Shown here piece after piece: positions 40,082-48,818 of a DNA stretch of 64,000 nucleotides. The position numbers and the translations under genes were made by a program. The notes under the pieces were generated by a model. That model was not told where the DNA came from. It did no database searches and worked only from the letters and a program-made list of their open reading frames with translations. Numbering within the stretch: the stretch's first letter is position 1; each line of letters begins with the position of its first letter. The stretch is taken from positions 248,001 through 312,000 of the forward strand of contig OZ241321.1 in the NCBI GenBank assembly GCA_965199725.1, given 5' to 3'. Origin of the DNA: G965199725 sp965199725 (lineage in GTDB: Bacteria; Pseudomonadota; Gammaproteobacteria; Nitrosococcales; Methylophagaceae).

Positions 40082-41500
40082 TTACTTAATATCAAGTTTT
40101 TCTAGTTTGTAGCGTAAGGCTCGGAACGAAATGCCCAACTTCTTGGCAGCAGCGGTCTTATTCCAGCGTACTGATTCAAGAGCTTTAACAATCAGTTGCC
40201 GCTCTTGTTGTTCAAGCTGTGCTACTAAATTATCGCCGCCGGCAGGCGCATCTGTTGTTACCTGATCAAACCCGTTGTCAGTACCATTAAAATGATCTGT
40301 AAGATCATGGGTGAACTTTTCAGTTTCATACGACCACGCTCCTGGCAACATTAAATCATCTGCTGTAATCTCACTACTGCCTTCCAGCCAAGTCAAAGCA
40401 CGCTCCAATATATTCTCTAGTTCTCTCACATTGCCAGGAAATGTATAACGTTTCAGCGCATCTTCTGCATCTTTACTTAAATTGACTGGTTGCATATCGT
40501 TGATATTGGTCAATTTTTTTAATATATGATTTGATAACAGTGGAATATCAGCAACACGTTGCCGCAGTGGCGGTACATGCAATTCAATAACGCTTAACCG
40601 GTAAAACAGATCCTCTCTGAATTTGCCTTGATATATTTTTTCACTCAAATTTTTGTGGGTTGCGCACAAAAGACGTACATTTACACTAATTTCCTCACTA
40701 TCACCTATTGCCCTAACTGACTTTTCCTGAATAGCACGTAATAATTTAACCTGCATCATCATAGGTAAATCGGCTATTTCATCTAAAAATAACGTACCGT
40801 CATTAGCAGCTTGAAATAATCCCTGCTTATCTGAAACTGCCCCGGTAAATGAACCTTTTTTATGGCCAAAAAGCTCACTTTCAACCAGATCCATTGGTAT
40901 CGCCCCACAATTCACAGCAATAAATGGCGAATCTGCACGTCCGCCCATATTGTGAATTAAGCGCGCCACCAGTTCCTTGCCCACGCCTGATTCACCACTG
41001 ATATAAACAGGAGCCTGACTACGCGCCAACTTGGTAATCTTTTTATGTACATCAAGAATGGTCGGTGTCTCACCTAATAATTGCTTACCAGAATCTGGCT
41101 TTACTGCCAATTTTTTACTGGCTTGATCTTTTTTTGCTAAATTCAGCGCTGTGCCTACTAGATCACGTAATACCTTTACCTTAAGCGGCTTTGATACAAA
41201 ATCAAATGCACCTACTTTAAGCGCCTTAACGGCAAGTTCTATATTGCCATGGGCAGTAATAACAGCAACAGGAATTTGCGGATATTTTTTCTGCATTGTT
41301 TGTACCAGATCAATACCGTCACCATCAGGCAAATGCATGTCAGTTAAACAGATATCAAAGGTTTGCTCTTCCAATGCTGTGTGTGCCTGCGCAATATTTT
41401 CAGCCGTACGGCAATCAATATCCATCGCATCCAGTGTCATCAACAACAGATCCAAAATATCAGACTCATCATCAATAATGAGCGCCTGCGGTCGCTTCAT
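40082..41500 (-). CDS. pilR: sigma-54-dependent response regulator PilR
   Basis: An NtrC-type regulator of 472 residues. The receiver domain (1-~120) has the acidic pair DDE and the phosphoacceptor Asp in CLTDMHLPDGDG, with Lys in FDFVSKPL. The AAA+ domain has Walker A GESGVGKE, the sigma-54-contacting GSFTGA loop and Walker B DGTLFLDEIADLP. A Fis-type helix-turn-helix ends the protein (TAAAKKLGISFRALRYKL). Paired with PilS it activates type IV pilin genes from RpoN promoters; no pilin genes are in the window. It begins 21 bases after pilS. Confidence 0.93.
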   Translation of the reverse strand: MKRPQALIIDDESDILDLLLMTLDAMDIDCRTAENIAQAHTALEEQTFDICLTDMHLPDGDGIDLVQTMQKKYPQIPVAVITAHGNIELAVKALKVGAFDFVSKPLKVKVLRDLVGTALNLAKKDQASKKLAVKPDSGKQLLGETPTILDVHKKITKLARSQAPVYISGESGVGKELVARLIHNMGGRADSPFIAVNCGAIPMDLVESELFGHKKGSFTGAVSDKQGLFQAANDGTLFLDEIADLPMMMQVKLLRAIQEKSVRAIGDSEEISVNVRLLCATHKNLSEKIYQGKFREDLFYRLSVIELHVPPLRQRVADIPLLSNHILKKLTNINDMQPVNLSKDAEDALKRYTFPGNVRELENILERALTWLEGSSEITADDLMLPGAWSYETEKFTHDLTDHFNGTDNGFDQVTTDAPAGGDNLVAQLEQQERQLIVKALESVRWNKTAAAKKLGISFRALRYKLEKLDIK

Positions 41501-41521
41501 TTATATGTTTCCCCAATTATT

Positions 41522-43102
41522 TTAAGCACTAAAGGCCAGTCTAAAAAATCCTTCATGCTGTTGCCGCTGAACAATATAGTCAAGTATAAGACCATTAGCT
41601 TGCGCCATTTCTCTGGCAAGGAATAAACCCAAGCCTGTGCCCTCCGATCGCTCGGAATAAAAAGGCTCAAATAGCTTTGGCAATGCAGTCTCAGACACGC
41701 CTGGGCCACTATCTAACACATCAATGACTATCTGACCATTTTCTGTGGTCATACGAACAATTGCTTGCGGCTCACGATCATTGACTGATATCTTAGAATA
41801 GTGCCAGGCATTACTACATAAATTTACCATAATTTGTCTTAATTGCTCTTCGATTAGTGTAACATTTGCCGGCGCTGATAGTGAAGTAATTTCTAGCAAA
41901 AAATATTGATCAGAAATACCCTGATCACGCCTGAACTCTTTAATAAAACTTTTCATCCACGACACAAGTGAAAATGTGGTTTTGGCTAATTGCTTGCGTT
42001 GGCCTAATTGCAATACGGATTCGATAATATCATCTATTCGATCACTGTGGCGGTTGATAATGTCCAGTAATTTTTGCTCCTTTTCTTCAGCTATACGCCT
42101 TTCACTGAGCAACTGCGCTGCATGACTAATAGCGCTTAATGGGTTTCTTATTTCATGGGCAATGCTGGCAGCCATACGACCCAATGATGCTAATTTCATT
42201 TGATGGGCTTGTTGGATTAATTCTGACATATCATTCAAAAATATCAGTGTATCACCACCTTCCAACGCAATCATCTGGGGCAAAATATCAACAGAAGCAG
42301 GTTGCAGGCGGAATGTATTAAGTGTCACTGATTCATCTTGGCGCCACTGCTCTAATTGGTCAACAAGATCAGGAGCGTGTGTATGCAGTAAACCACCATT
42401 GATGTCACCAGTAATTCCAAGTAACTTTTGAGCAAACTGATTGGTTAAATAAATGACATTATTTTTATTGACTACTATAACGCCTATTTGTAACCTGCTA
42501 ATAATATGCGAGTTTAAAATTGTCAGCCTATTGGCGCTGCTGGCATGACGATTAGCTATTTGCTGCGTTGCCTTGAGCCTTTTACCTAATATCTGCGCCA
42601 TGACTGCAGTGATAAAAAAAGTGGCGCCTAGTATCACCACTTGGCGATACCCGCCAGATGGCACTCCATCATAAACTGTTTCCATCAGCACCATAAACGT
42701 AGCAATAGCGGCAATAAGTAAAACTTGCCATCCAGACAACAATGCACCAGCAGCTATCACCACTACCAGCAGTAATGTTCCAAGCCCAGTCTGAAAACCA
42801 CCACTGGCATGAGTGATAAGCGTAATCATCACTGCATCAAAAGTCAGCTGAATTAATGTCTGTAAGTTAAATTCACCCCAACCTTTAACAGAAATTATCA
42901 GCAAAACAACAGCAACAACTACATAGAGTCTACTGGCCTTAACATAAAGATCAGGATGGCTATCAGCTAAAAAATGAGGCGGTAGATCAAACTGAACGGT
43001 GCTGAATAGGGCTAACGATATAAACAGGCGATAAAATGCCAGTCGTAATAAATCATATCTACCATCAGGCGCCGCTACGTTCTCTATAGCAGTATCAGTC
43101 AT
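41522..43102 (-). CDS. pilS: sensor histidine kinase PilS
   Basis: The protein has 526 residues. About six membrane segments occupy residues 25-185, as in Pseudomonas PilS. A PAS-like region (about 195-290) follows, with GVIVVNKNNVIYLTNQFAQKLLGI. The HisKA domain has the phospho-His in SIAHEIRNPLSAISHAAQLL. The HATPase has the N box, G1 VLDSGPGV and G2 GTGLGLFLAREMA. It senses membrane or pilin status and phosphorylates PilR. It lies 9 bases after the PP0621-like gene, so the three form one operon. Confidence 0.93.
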   Translation of the reverse strand: MTDTAIENVAAPDGRYDLLRLAFYRLFISLALFSTVQFDLPPHFLADSHPDLYVKASRLYVVVAVVLLIISVKGWGEFNLQTLIQLTFDAVMITLITHASGGFQTGLGTLLLVVVIAAGALLSGWQVLLIAAIATFMVLMETVYDGVPSGGYRQVVILGATFFITAVMAQILGKRLKATQQIANRHASSANRLTILNSHIISRLQIGVIVVNKNNVIYLTNQFAQKLLGITGDINGGLLHTHAPDLVDQLEQWRQDESVTLNTFRLQPASVDILPQMIALEGGDTLIFLNDMSELIQQAHQMKLASLGRMAASIAHEIRNPLSAISHAAQLLSERRIAEEKEQKLLDIINRHSDRIDDIIESVLQLGQRKQLAKTTFSLVSWMKSFIKEFRRDQGISDQYFLLEITSLSAPANVTLIEEQLRQIMVNLCSNAWHYSKISVNDREPQAIVRMTTENGQIVIDVLDSGPGVSETALPKLFEPFYSERSEGTGLGLFLAREMAQANGLILDYIVQRQQHEGFFRLAFSA

Positions 43103-43111
43103 GACAGTTAC

Positions 43112-43327
43112 TTATTTATTATCACGATACATGGCTAGATGACCCTGCGAGCAAAAATAATTATCCTCATATTGTACCGCTTCTTCAGCAGGAATATGTA
43201 ATTGGCATTGCCTACACTGCACCATTTTGTCGCTGTCAAACGACAAAGAATCACGTTGGTTGCGTAATAAACCTCGAAAAATTATATACAGCAAAAGCCC
43301 AATGGCAATTAATACCAGAATTCGCAT
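43112..43327 (-). CDS. PP0621-family small zinc-ribbon-like membrane protein
   Basis: A 71-residue protein. One N-terminal membrane segment (MRILVLIAIGLLLYIIFRGL) is followed by a cytosolic tail with CRQCQLHIPAEEAV, then FCSQGH, a Cys/His pattern (C-x2-C ... C-x3-H) that could hold zinc. Small proteins of this kind sit directly upstream of pilS-pilR in pseudomonads and relatives. The function is unknown; the position suggests a link to PilS signalling (inference). Confidence 0.82.
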   Translation of the reverse strand: MRILVLIAIGLLLYIIFRGLLRNQRDSLSFDSDKMVQCRQCQLHIPAEEAVQYEDNYFCSQGHLAMYRDNK

Positions 43328-43433
43328 AACTAATCCTCAAATATAGTAATAACCCTGCTTAAATATTACCTGCTAACACTAATTTAGATTTCCCAGAAGC
43401 CCTCTATATTTTCCTTTCAAGTTTTTCAGGTAT

Positions 43434-44231
43434 TCAAGTTATTAAATTGTCTGTTAAGTAAGGGGTAATAGCATTTAGTATACCCCTGTGCACAGCAACA
43501 TTGCCAACAATCAGATTGCCTTGCTGAAGATAACTGTCTCCACCAGTAAAATCACTGATAATACCGCCCGATTCCTCAACCAGCAGTATGCCTGCTGCTA
43601 TATCCCATTGCTCAAGACCTATTTCCCAATAACCATCTAATCGACCAGCAGCAACATAGGCTAAATCCAATGCTGCTGAACCTGCCCGACGCATATCTGC
43701 CACTCGGTTAAACATATCAGCAAACATTGCTAAATAAGTCTCAGCATATTGTGGGCACCTGAATGGAAAACCGGTACCCAGCAAGCTACCCTGTACATCT
43801 TTAGCCTTTGTCACCCTTAGCCGGCGGTCATTTAGCTTAGCACCCGATCCACGGCTTGCAGTAAATAATTCATCACGTAGCGGATCATAGATAACGCCAT
43901 GTTTTATATCGCCTTTTACCATAACAGCAATAGAAACGCAGTAATGAGGAAAGCCCTGTAAAAAATTAGTGGTGCCGTCCAGAGGGTCAATAATCCAGAT
44001 AATTTCGTCATCACCTTGCTGGCCAGATTCCTCAGCCATAATGGCATGTTCGGGATAGGCCTTGTGAATGATATTAATAATCTCCTGTTCTGCCTGGCGA
44101 TCAACCTCACTAACAAAGTCATTACGCCCTTTGGTGGTTATTGCCAGATGATCAATACGTGGCAATGAACGGATAATGACATTGCCAGCACTCCTAGCAG
44201 CACGGATAGCAATATTAAGCATAGGGTGCAT
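43434..44231 (-). CDS. suhB: inositol-1-monophosphatase family protein SuhB
   Basis: The protein has 265 residues from the ATG at 44231, which gives the exact SuhB opening MHPMLNIAIRAARSAGN; the frame extends 11 codons upstream to a TTG. Metal and substrate motifs are intact: EESG, IDPLDGTTNFLQGFPHYCVSIAV, and the C-terminal EQWDIAAGILLVEESGG. It hydrolyses inositol phosphates in vitro; in E. coli SuhB also helps ribosomal RNA antitermination and 30S maturation. It stands alone on the minus strand. Confidence 0.95.
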   Translation of the reverse strand: MHPMLNIAIRAARSAGNVIIRSLPRIDHLAITTKGRNDFVSEVDRQAEQEIINIIHKAYPEHAIMAEESGQQGDDEIIWIIDPLDGTTNFLQGFPHYCVSIAVMVKGDIKHGVIYDPLRDELFTASRGSGAKLNDRRLRVTKAKDVQGSLLGTGFPFRCPQYAETYLAMFADMFNRVADMRRAGSAALDLAYVAAGRLDGYWEIGLEQWDIAAGILLVEESGGIISDFTGGDSYLQQGNLIVGNVAVHRGILNAITPYLTDNLIT

Positions 44232-44345
44232 AGACAAGTTTTCCAGACCGGATAATAAGCTCAAATTAATTCAGACACTAGCAAATTAGTGTCATTATAG
44301 CAACAATTTTTCTAAGCAGTCAGGGCAACAATTGAAGGAGTATTT

Positions 44346-44668
44346 ATGAAAATAAGATTACCATGGGAGGATTCTAGTTCTTTTTGGCCTTACTGTAGAC
44401 AGCGTTGGATTAGCGACTGCAGGTATTGGAATTGGCGTACCCATCATTCCAATTGGAGCCTAATTATTGTAAGAGGATTATAGACAATTTTTCGTCCGCA
44501 TAAATCGCTGGAAAAAACAAGATTAGGAAAAATGAGCTTAGGTGTAGTATTTATTTTTATTGGGGTTGCAGCCTCTGCCTTTGTTATTGATTGTATTAGT
44601 TGGTATAGATTTAATTGGATGGGAGTATACGGTTTCTAGAAACCACTGAAAGCGCTGTGGCAAAGGAT
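44346..44668 (+). pseudogene. decayed small membrane protein
   Basis: An ATG at 44346 has an excellent ribosome site (AAGGAG, five bases before), but the frame leaves its sensible reading after MKIRLPW. In another frame a hydrophobic glycine-rich stretch follows (VGLATAGIGIGVPIIPIGA), broken by TAG/TAA codons. Further on, MSLGVVFIFIGVAASAFVID and, in a third frame, IDLIGWEYTVSRNH resemble a second membrane segment and tail. Together they look like one protein of two or more segments, broken by at least two frameshifts and stops. I do not recognise the family. The stretch between suhB and the glycosylase gene holds nothing else I can support. Confidence 0.4.
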
Positions 44669-44743
44669 TGACGAGGTTGAGTAGGCGTACAATGACGAAA
44701 CCATATTTGTAGTATCTTGCTAATTTGTTAATACATCAACCTG

Positions 44744-45247
44744 TTAACGATGAATAATCTGCCATTTTTTCAACTTGACTTCAAATGACATGGCAGCATT
44801 TGCCGGGCTGGTAGATGGCAGACGGTTAAACGTTAATGTCGGCAAATTATCACCCAAATCAGAGATGATATAAGTATGAAAAATATGTTCAGCCTTGCTG
44901 CCATTAAAGCATATATGGTCAATAGTCGGGTGCAAGACAAATAGCGAAGATAAATCATTGGTCAAAATAGAGGATGATATAATATCAGCATCAAGGCTGC
45001 CCTGTCTGCTACAAGTACTGATAACATCCCACAATGCGATGTTGTGCTCAGTAAGCTGGTGACACCGATCTAAGTATGCAAGGCTTCTGGGTATGTGCAA
45101 AATAGCTTCCATAAATTGCCAGAACAGGTTTCTGGGATGAGCGTAATATTGACCAGCCTGTAAAGATGCGCTACCCGGCATGGAGCCAAGTATCAATGTT
45201 TTAGCATTGTGTGCAATAACTGGTGGTAAACCGTGCATAATGTTCAT
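44744..45247 (-). CDS. DNA-deoxyinosine (hypoxanthine) glycosylase, UDG-like fold
   Basis: The protein has 167 residues. The family start LPPVIAHNAKTLILGSMPGSASLQAGQYYAHPRNLFWQ and the late LPSTSPANAAMSFEVKLKKW are diagnostic of the DNA-deoxyinosine glycosylase group of the uracil-DNA glycosylase superfamily (Mug/TDG relatives). It would remove hypoxanthine (deaminated adenine), and perhaps uracil, from DNA. Length is normal for the family and I see no lesion, although both neighbours are decayed. A short palindrome (ATATCATCTGATAT, near 45251-45264) lies just before its start. Confidence 0.87.
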   Translation of the reverse strand: MNIMHGLPPVIAHNAKTLILGSMPGSASLQAGQYYAHPRNLFWQFMEAILHIPRSLAYLDRCHQLTEHNIALWDVISTCSRQGSLDADIISSSILTNDLSSLFVLHPTIDHICFNGSKAEHIFHTYIISDLGDNLPTLTFNRLPSTSPANAAMSFEVKLKKWQIIHR

Positions 45248-45339
45248 AAAAATATCATCTGATATTGTGATCTATGCTAAACTAAAATGAGCCAGCGACC
45301 ATAAGGAATGTAAGATCCCACATGAATTGCGACATCCGA

Positions 45340-45378
45340 GATAAAGCGGGATAAAGCGGGATTTAGCGGGATAAATCC
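45340..45378 (+). repeat. short tandem repeat, 10-base unit
   Basis: GATAAAGCGG at 45340-45349 and 45350-45359, then GATTTAGCGG at 45360-45369 and a partial GATAAATCC. The unit is close to a helical turn. The 300 bases from the glycosylase gene to the repressor remnant contain no gene I can support; apart from this repeat they are AT-rich. Confidence 0.8.
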
Positions 45379-45548
45379 AACAATAACAAAGGTTTAGCAA
45401 GTGCGCTGAGGGGGTCGGTTAATTGTTTTTAGAATGGCGACTTTTTTAAGTATCTTCAATTTAGCTAAAAATAGACACATGGTTGGCGACAATTAAAACA
45501 ACGTTTAAACAGTGTTTAAAGAATATTTAAATTGTATTTTTAAGTGCC

Positions 45549-46080
45549 TTAAATCCAACTGTGCGCCTGCCAAACTATTGCGCCTAATATCTCAAAATCA
45601 GTAGGCGGATTGTCTTTGTTAATAATAATATCAGGGTAGGACTTATTAACTGAAATCATTGTTAAGTTGCCCGCTCCATCTCTCTGGCACAATTTAATGT
45701 ATAGTTCATTTTCTAGTCTGAAAGCTAGCGGTATCTTGTGTTGTGGGCTATTTTGAGCACGATCAATCATTACTATATCTTTATCTTCAAGTAATGGTTC
45801 CATATGAGTCGCCTTGCACTCTTACCAATACTAATTTATCTGGTTGCAGCCCTTTTTTATTTAGCCATTGGATGCTAAAAGTGCGATTATTTATCGTTAA
45901 GGGATGATCTTCTGGATATTGGCCTAAGCCTGGGGGAAATGACACGTCGAACTGGGGGATGGTGGCTGATTTAGGTCCCACTTCTTTTTCAGGGCCCCAG
46001 TTAACTGTATCTATTTGTTTATTAACATTTTTTTGCTTGTTTTTTACTTGAGAGTCATTTTTTAAACTGGGACCCGTGAT
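45549..46080 (-). pseudogene. phage-type S24/LexA-like repressor, C-terminal part, frameshifted at its catalytic serine
   Basis: The downstream piece (45549-45803) reads MEPLLEDKDIVMID, then RLENELYIKL with the catalytic-lysine-like position, and ends ILGAIVWQAHSWI, the normal end of cI/LexA-type S24 domains. The upstream piece (from about 46080, no ATG) supplies a polar linker, then ENKKGLQ-like core sequence NKKGLQPDKLVLVRVQGDS. The two join exactly at GDS|MEP if one base (T, minus strand; plus position 45804) is removed. The Ser codon is the S24 nucleophile. No helix-turn-helix domain is seen upstream, where a TAA lies at 46081-46083. It is probably a prophage or island regulator remnant. 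Confidence 0.75.
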
Positions 46081-46124
46081 TTAAACTGTTAATCAGAAAG
46101 AAATCATATTTTTATAAGCAGCTA

Positions 46125-46240
46125 TCAAACAGTTGAGTCAAACAAATTCAAGTTAATAAGCCATTGAAAATAAATAATATTTTTCAATTTTTGGACTTCT
46201 GATCAAACATTCAATCAAACAACAGTCAAACAAATTCAAG
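46125..46240 (+). repeat. iteron-like array of TCAAACA, with a 16-base direct repeat
   Basis: Five exact copies of TCAAACA start at 46125, 46138, 46203, 46215 and 46226; neighbouring copies within each group are 11-13 bases apart. Two of them lie in a longer exact direct repeat GTCAAACAAATTCAAG (46137-46152 and 46225-46240). Between the groups is an 8-base inverted repeat ATTGAAAA/TTTTCAAT (46163-46170 and 46181-46188). The array may be an operator or an origin-like site of a lost element; no replication gene is nearby. Confidence 0.6.
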
Positions 46241-46490
46241 ATTTTGCCCAATCGTCATAAATACAAATTACGCCAGCACTCAACGCATCGTTAATTATTC
46301 GTGACACCATTGAGCTATTTTCAGCGCTGATAACAAAGCGATTGCGTAAACTGGTATTGGTCATGTAACCCCGCTCTATATATTTTAGGCAAGCATGAAA
46401 ATAGCAGGCGCGGATTCGGTCTTGCTTGGTTAAATTTTTCAGCTCCCTGCAAGCGCGCAACGCCTTACATAGGCAGCCCCTAAAATACAC
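46236..46490 (-). pseudogene. C-terminal fragment of an AlbA/Schlafen-type or RecG-like ATP-binding protein
   Basis: The frame gives NLTKQDRIRACYFHACLKYI, then YMTNTSLRNRFVISAENSSM and VSRIINDALSAGVICIYDD. I recognise this as the C-terminal winged-helix region of long proteins annotated as putative DNA-binding or RecG-like ATP-dependent helicases (AlbA_2/HATPase_c_4 architecture). Those are normally 400-600 residues, and the AlbA and ATP-binding parts are absent, so only the tail remains. The codons before NLTKQ do not fit the family, marking the break near 46440-46460. The call rests on memory of the motif, not on an alignment. Confidence 0.5.
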
Positions 46491-46643
46491 ATATTTAGGG
46501 GTACTAAGGCTAAGGGTCAGGTTAAAACAACGCCTTAAATCGCCGCTCAGGCGGTTGGTTGGTTACCTTAAGCCCGCAAACTTAAGCAAAACCAATAATC
46601 CCGTGGATGGGCAGTAAAACCCGTTTAGCTAAAAAATCATAGA
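46491..46643. other. intergenic, no gene seen
   Basis: This stretch joins the helicase-like fragment to the next remnant. TAA/TAG codons interrupt all minus frames. It contains an imperfect inverted pair TGTGTATTTTAGGGG/CCCCTAAATA (about 46477-46504) that could fold as a hairpin. I see no gene. Confidence 0.4.
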
Positions 46644-47038
46644 TTATTTTTTGTCGCACTTCAAGTGATCCGCTACAAGGAATATTGGTGTTCTTGGAAC
46701 AGTGCCATCAGTACCAACAATGTTATGTGGGAAGCAAACGCGCCAATCGTTATAAGCAGCCCGCCCTAACTCCGCGTCAGTTTTAACACTATAATGCCCC
46801 TTAAGCCAATTGATGGCCTCATCATTACTTATTAAGGGTAAAACCGTTGTTTAGTGCTGCGAAACAGTGCACTTGAAACATTGCATAGAAACACATAAAA
46901 GCCTGAAGTTAAATAGCGATCATTCACTTCTCTGGTCAAATGGCTGCAAGATTTATGACACTTCACTGAAAAATAAGGAGAATTTGACTTGTTAGACCCT
47001 AGTAGCGCTTCAATATTCTGGACAATGAATATACTCAT
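46644..47038 (-). pseudogene. unknown protein of about 130 residues, split by a frameshift
   Basis: Two open minus-strand frames abut. The first (47038-46832) begins MSIFIVQNIEALLGSNKSNS and contains HLTREVNDRYLTSGFYVFLCN. The second (46850-46644, no start codon of its own) reads LPLISNDEAINWLKGHYSVK, then AAYNDWRVCFPHN and IFLVADHL. They overlap only around 46832-46850, and both look protein-like there, so a single small indel in one ancestral gene is the simplest explanation. I do not recognise the family. No ribosome site precedes the ATG. Confidence 0.45.
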
Positions 47039-47131
47039 GATGGTAATGCGCTTTACTAATCCGAAATGGTAGACATTTTTAACAAAATAAACACATTAAA
47101 GTAAATACTGCCCCAATTTTGCTAATAGTTT

Positions 47132-48808
47132 TCAAGCGCGCTTATATTCCAAATAATCAGGCTGCCAAGCATGTTGTTCTATCGCCACAGCCAATTGCCT
47201 GCTGGTTAATTTTTTTGTTGCATAGCCTTGCTGTTGTGCAAGTTCAGCAACTGCCAGTGCAATCTTTTTGCTGAGATCGCTAATATCAGTCAATGGCGGC
47301 AATAATGCCCCGTTATTACTGGCATCGTGTGCTGATGCTGCTAATATATCACTGGCTAAACTTAACATTTCGTCACTGATGTAGCTGATTTTGCCAGCGA
47401 TGACAGCCAGGCCAAAGCTGGGGAAAATATAACTATTATTGCATTGCGAAATAGTATAGTTACGGCCCTTGTAAACAAATGGCTCAAATGGACTGCCAGT
47501 TGCAACCAACGCCCGACCATCAGTCCACTCAATTAATTGACGGGGTGTCGCTTCAATGTGCTTTGATGGGTTACCCAGTGGCAATATAACAGGATTTTGA
47601 CAATGCTTTATCATTGCCTTAATCATCACCTCACTAAACAAGCCCGCTTGGCCAGAAACACCAATCAACACGGTTGGCACTGCCAGTTTGATGGTATCAA
47701 GCAGGCTTGGTCGTGTGCCTTTATGCCAATCGTCTCTATCCGTCTTGCTTAGCAATGCTTTTTTCTTAAAATCAGCAACTGCTTGGTTTTTATCTACTAC
47801 CAGACCATCTCGATCAACCATAAATATACGACAACGCGCATCATATTCTGTCATGCCTTGAGCACGCATGTGTCTGATAATCTGAGCGGCAATACCACAA
47901 CCGGCTGATCCAGCGCCTGCAATAACAATCTTCTGATCCGACAGTCGTTCATTTTTTGTACGGCATGCTGCTAAAAGCAGACCAGTAGTAATAGCAGCCG
48001 TTCCTTGAATATCATCATTAAAACAGCATATTTGCTGACGATAGCGGTTTAATAATGACAAGGCTTTGCTTTGCTGAAAATCTTCAAACTGCAACAACAC
48101 ACCTGGCCAACGCCTTTTAACAGCGCTAATAAAACTATCTAAAAACGCATCATAGTCAGTCTGGGTGATTCTATTATGATGCCAACCAATATAAAGCGGA
48201 TCATCCAGTAGCTTCTGGTTATCAGTACCTGTATCCAGCATAACGGGTAAAGTATCAGCAGGATTAACGCCGCCACAGACAGTATATAAGTTTAGTTTAC
48301 CTATAGGTATGACCATGCCGCCTGCGCCCTGATCGCCCAGTCCTAATATACGGCTACCATCAGTAACAACAATAACGCCAATATTGTCATTGCTGATGTT
48401 ATTTAACATATCATCAACGGCATCACGATCAGGATAGGCAATAAAAAGCCCACGGGGATGACGATAAATTGCTGAAAAATGCTCACACGCCTCGCCAACG
48501 ACAGGGGTATAAATAATCGGCATCATTTCTTCAATATAGGTACGCAGTAAACGATAAAATAACGTCTCATTAGTATCCTGTATGGTGCGCAAATAGCTAT
48601 ATCTATCTATGTTTTTGGCAAAACTTAAAAATTGCTGATAAGCACGCGCTACCTGTTGATCTATTGTTTCATAATGTTGAGGCAGCAGCCCTGTTAACCC
48701 AAACTTTTTGCGCTCGTCTTCGCTGAAAGCACTGCCTTTATTTAATAATGGATTATTGAGCAGGGCATCACCTGAACATGAAACCTGGTGCTGATTATTG
48801 ATGGTCAT
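47132..48808 (-). CDS. maeA: NAD-dependent malic enzyme
   Basis: The protein has 558 residues (E. coli MaeA 565). The N-terminal malic domain has PIIYTPVVGEACEHFS and the catalytic RILGLGDQGAGGMVIPIGKL, then CFNDDIQGTAA. The Rossmann domain has IVIAGAGSAGCGIA, and further on ALVATGSPFEP. It converts malate to pyruvate and CO2 with NAD+, linking the TCA cycle to pyruvate. It begins only 10 bases after the sufT-like gene on the same strand, so it may be the last gene of the suf transcript, an unusual pairing. About 90 bases of non-coding DNA follow. Confidence 0.94.
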   Translation of the reverse strand: MTINNQHQVSCSGDALLNNPLLNKGSAFSEDERKKFGLTGLLPQHYETIDQQVARAYQQFLSFAKNIDRYSYLRTIQDTNETLFYRLLRTYIEEMMPIIYTPVVGEACEHFSAIYRHPRGLFIAYPDRDAVDDMLNNISNDNIGVIVVTDGSRILGLGDQGAGGMVIPIGKLNLYTVCGGVNPADTLPVMLDTGTDNQKLLDDPLYIGWHHNRITQTDYDAFLDSFISAVKRRWPGVLLQFEDFQQSKALSLLNRYRQQICCFNDDIQGTAAITTGLLLAACRTKNERLSDQKIVIAGAGSAGCGIAAQIIRHMRAQGMTEYDARCRIFMVDRDGLVVDKNQAVADFKKKALLSKTDRDDWHKGTRPSLLDTIKLAVPTVLIGVSGQAGLFSEVMIKAMIKHCQNPVILPLGNPSKHIEATPRQLIEWTDGRALVATGSPFEPFVYKGRNYTISQCNNSYIFPSFGLAVIAGKISYISDEMLSLASDILAASAHDASNNGALLPPLTDISDLSKKIALAVAELAQQQGYATKKLTSRQLAVAIEQHAWQPDYLEYKRA

Positions 48809-48818
48809 GTCAAACTAA

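Noticed and set aside
45340..46240. CRISPR array
   Set aside because: Repeat units are 7-10 bases, or a single pair of 16 bases, with no regular spacers and no cas genes.
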